Below the pieces are notes generated by a model. The model was given only the letters and a program-made list of their open reading frames with translations. It was not told the origin of the DNA and did not search any database. From Prorocentrum cordatum (taxonomy: Eukaryota; Sar; Dinophyceae; Prorocentrales; Prorocentraceae): DNA of 64,000 nt. Positions 63,426 through 64,000 of this stretch are shown in pieces (within the stretch, counting starts at the first letter, position 1; every line of letters begins with the position of its first letter). The DNA is taken from contig CAUYUJ010008580.1 in the NCBI GenBank assembly GCA_963575745.1, positions 156,039 through 220,038 on the forward strand, in the 5' to 3' direction. The translations under genes were made by a program, and so were the position numbers.

Positions 63426-63839
63426 GCCGCCCTCACCCCTGGCTGCCGCAGTTGCGTACCGCGGACCTAATTACGAATATTTCCACGTCCGCTGTCCCCT
63501 CCCGGCGTCGCAGGTGCCCTCCGTAGCAAAACTAAAGGCCTTCTCGCATGTCTGCCCCTCTGAAGATTGTTTTGTTGAGCGCGATGGCGAGAGCCTGGTT
63601 CTGCTTTATTGATGCCATGCGGGCAATGCCTTTACCAATACCGGTTCTACAGTTACCGCACGATTGCAAAAACTTGATTCCCATAGCAGATGCTATGTGC
63701 ACGATAATACTTTGTATTCGCATGAGTCCTGTTACGACCCTGCAAACACGGTGTTGCTTTAATACGGCTTCGCTGTATCCATTACTACCATTGCATGTCG
63801 GTTGTGCTCGCACTATTTGATTCCGTCGCAGCATTTCCG
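63426..63839. other. AT-richer region, no gene called
   Basis: Composition drops in GC compared with the rest of the window. A 90-codon plus frame at 63548-63820 has no recognisable motif. Could be the 3' flank of the helical gene. Confidence 0.4.
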
Positions 63840-64000
63840 CTGCCATTACTAGTACGAGTACTACGACTATTACGACGACTATTACTACCACTATTTCGGC
63901 GACTACTACTACGACTACGACTACTACTACTACTACTACTACTGCTACTACTACTAGTAGTTTTACGAGTACTACTATTTCTACTACTACTACTACTATG
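63840..64000. repeat. ACT/ACG trinucleotide microsatellite
   Basis: (ACT)n with ACG variants running off the window. Confidence 0.95.

Overview
The window looks like dinoflagellate nuclear DNA. The strongest evidence is an exact 22-nt dinoflagellate spliced-leader (DinoSL) sequence at 9197-9218, followed by a degraded second leader. Other support: GC-rich sequence, very long microsatellites, dense families of small inverted-repeat elements, and non-LTR retrotransposons, one with the N-terminal motif VGEASNPGP that I recall from dinoflagellate retroelements. I cannot name the species; a Prorocentrum-like or other GC-rich dinoflagellate is a guess.

Layout. 1-2 kb: CT microsatellite, then a 152-bp tandem repeat. 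2-6 kb: a mosaic of short interspersed families. 6.3-7.9 kb: a ~100-bp tandem repeat with a 377-bp higher-order period. 9.2-16.1 kb: an apparently full-length non-LTR retrotransposon (ORF1 with zinc ribbon and coiled coil; ORF2 with AP endonuclease, reverse transcriptase, RNase H and C-terminal zinc fingers). Its 5' end is exactly the first base of the spliced leader, and it lies between 15-bp direct repeats. 16-25 kb: tandem arrays, MITE-like elements and a ~740-bp GAT microsatellite. 25-41 kb: microsatellites, MITEs, minisatellites and isolated exon-like segments. 41.9-46.6 kb: a decayed minus-strand non-LTR element of a different type, interrupted by four small elements, some with readable target-site duplications. 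48-63.4 kb: the best host gene, a plus-strand chain of short GC-rich exon candidates (50.3-54.0 kb and 59.9-63.4 kb) encoding alpha-helical HEAT/ARM-like sequence and ending at a TGA at 63423. 63.4-64 kb: AT-richer sequence and an ACT microsatellite.

Most long ORFs here are triplet-repeat artefacts and are not annotated. The only long intact coding sequences are the two ORFs of the 9.2-16.1 kb retroelement. Exon calls rest on splice-site, phase and composition arguments made by eye and need transcript support. Repeat families are lettered A, B, C and so on for cross-reference; family limits were set by eye.
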